Assembly: GCA_002342365.1 (NCBI GenBank)
Contig: DDPV01000002.1
Span: 8,657 to 15,185 of the forward strand
Direction: 5' to 3'
DNA length: 6,529 nt
Source: Burkholderiales bacterium UBA2459
Lineage (GTDB): Bacteria; Pseudomonadota; Gammaproteobacteria; Burkholderiales; Burkholderiaceae_E
Under the pieces are notes generated by a model, which ran no database searches, was not told the origin of the DNA, and saw only the letters and a program-made list of their open reading frames with translations. Position 1 is the stretch's first letter, and every line of letters starts with the position of its first letter. Below, piece after piece: positions 6,523-6,529 of the stretch. The position numbers were made by a program, and so were the translations under genes.

Positions 6523-6529
6523 GAGGATT

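Overview
The window looks like a chromosomal segment from a GC-rich Gram-negative bacterium, most likely a proteobacterium. The reasons are dense gene packing with gaps of 12-48 bases, GTG and TTG starts with clear Shine-Dalgarno sites, a YqiK-type flotillin that follows the E. coli protein closely through its SPFH domain, and a zinc/manganese-type ABC permease. The genus cannot be fixed from the sequence. I see no RNA gene, CRISPR array, insertion sequence, integrase or attachment site.

Layout. Positions 1-5757 hold five co-directional plus-strand genes that look like one operon, whose 5' end lies before the window. (1) A UPF0261/Tm-1-like ATP-binding protein, missing only its first few codons. 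(2) A TIM-barrel protein of the phosphoenolpyruvate-hydrolase-like family. (3) A YqiK-type flotillin, whose ATG overlaps the stop of gene 2 (ATGA). (4) A stand-alone SRPBCC (START-like, polyketide cyclase/dehydrase-like) protein starting with TTG 12 bases after the flotillin stop. (5) A 488-residue protein in which a second SRPBCC domain, paralogous to gene 4, is fused to a zeta-crystallin/QorA-type quinone oxidoreductase. Positions 5806-6522 hold a convergent minus-strand gene for an ABC-3 (ZnuB-like) metal transporter permease. It is probably a separate unit whose other components lie to the right of the window.

How the genes may work together. Genes 1 and 2 correspond to the two halves of the plant Tm-1 protein, so they very probably form one functional unit, although the bacterial function of the pair is not known to me. 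The flotillin would give a membrane-anchored oligomeric scaffold. The two SRPBCC domains offer hydrophobic ligand pockets, and the reductase offers NADPH-dependent reduction of a quinone or enone-like compound. A membrane-associated system that handles a hydrophobic small molecule is a reasonable hypothesis, but it is inference from gene order and folds. The most unusual points are the SRPBCC-reductase fusion and the coupling of a Tm-1/PEP-hydrolase pair to a flotillin.
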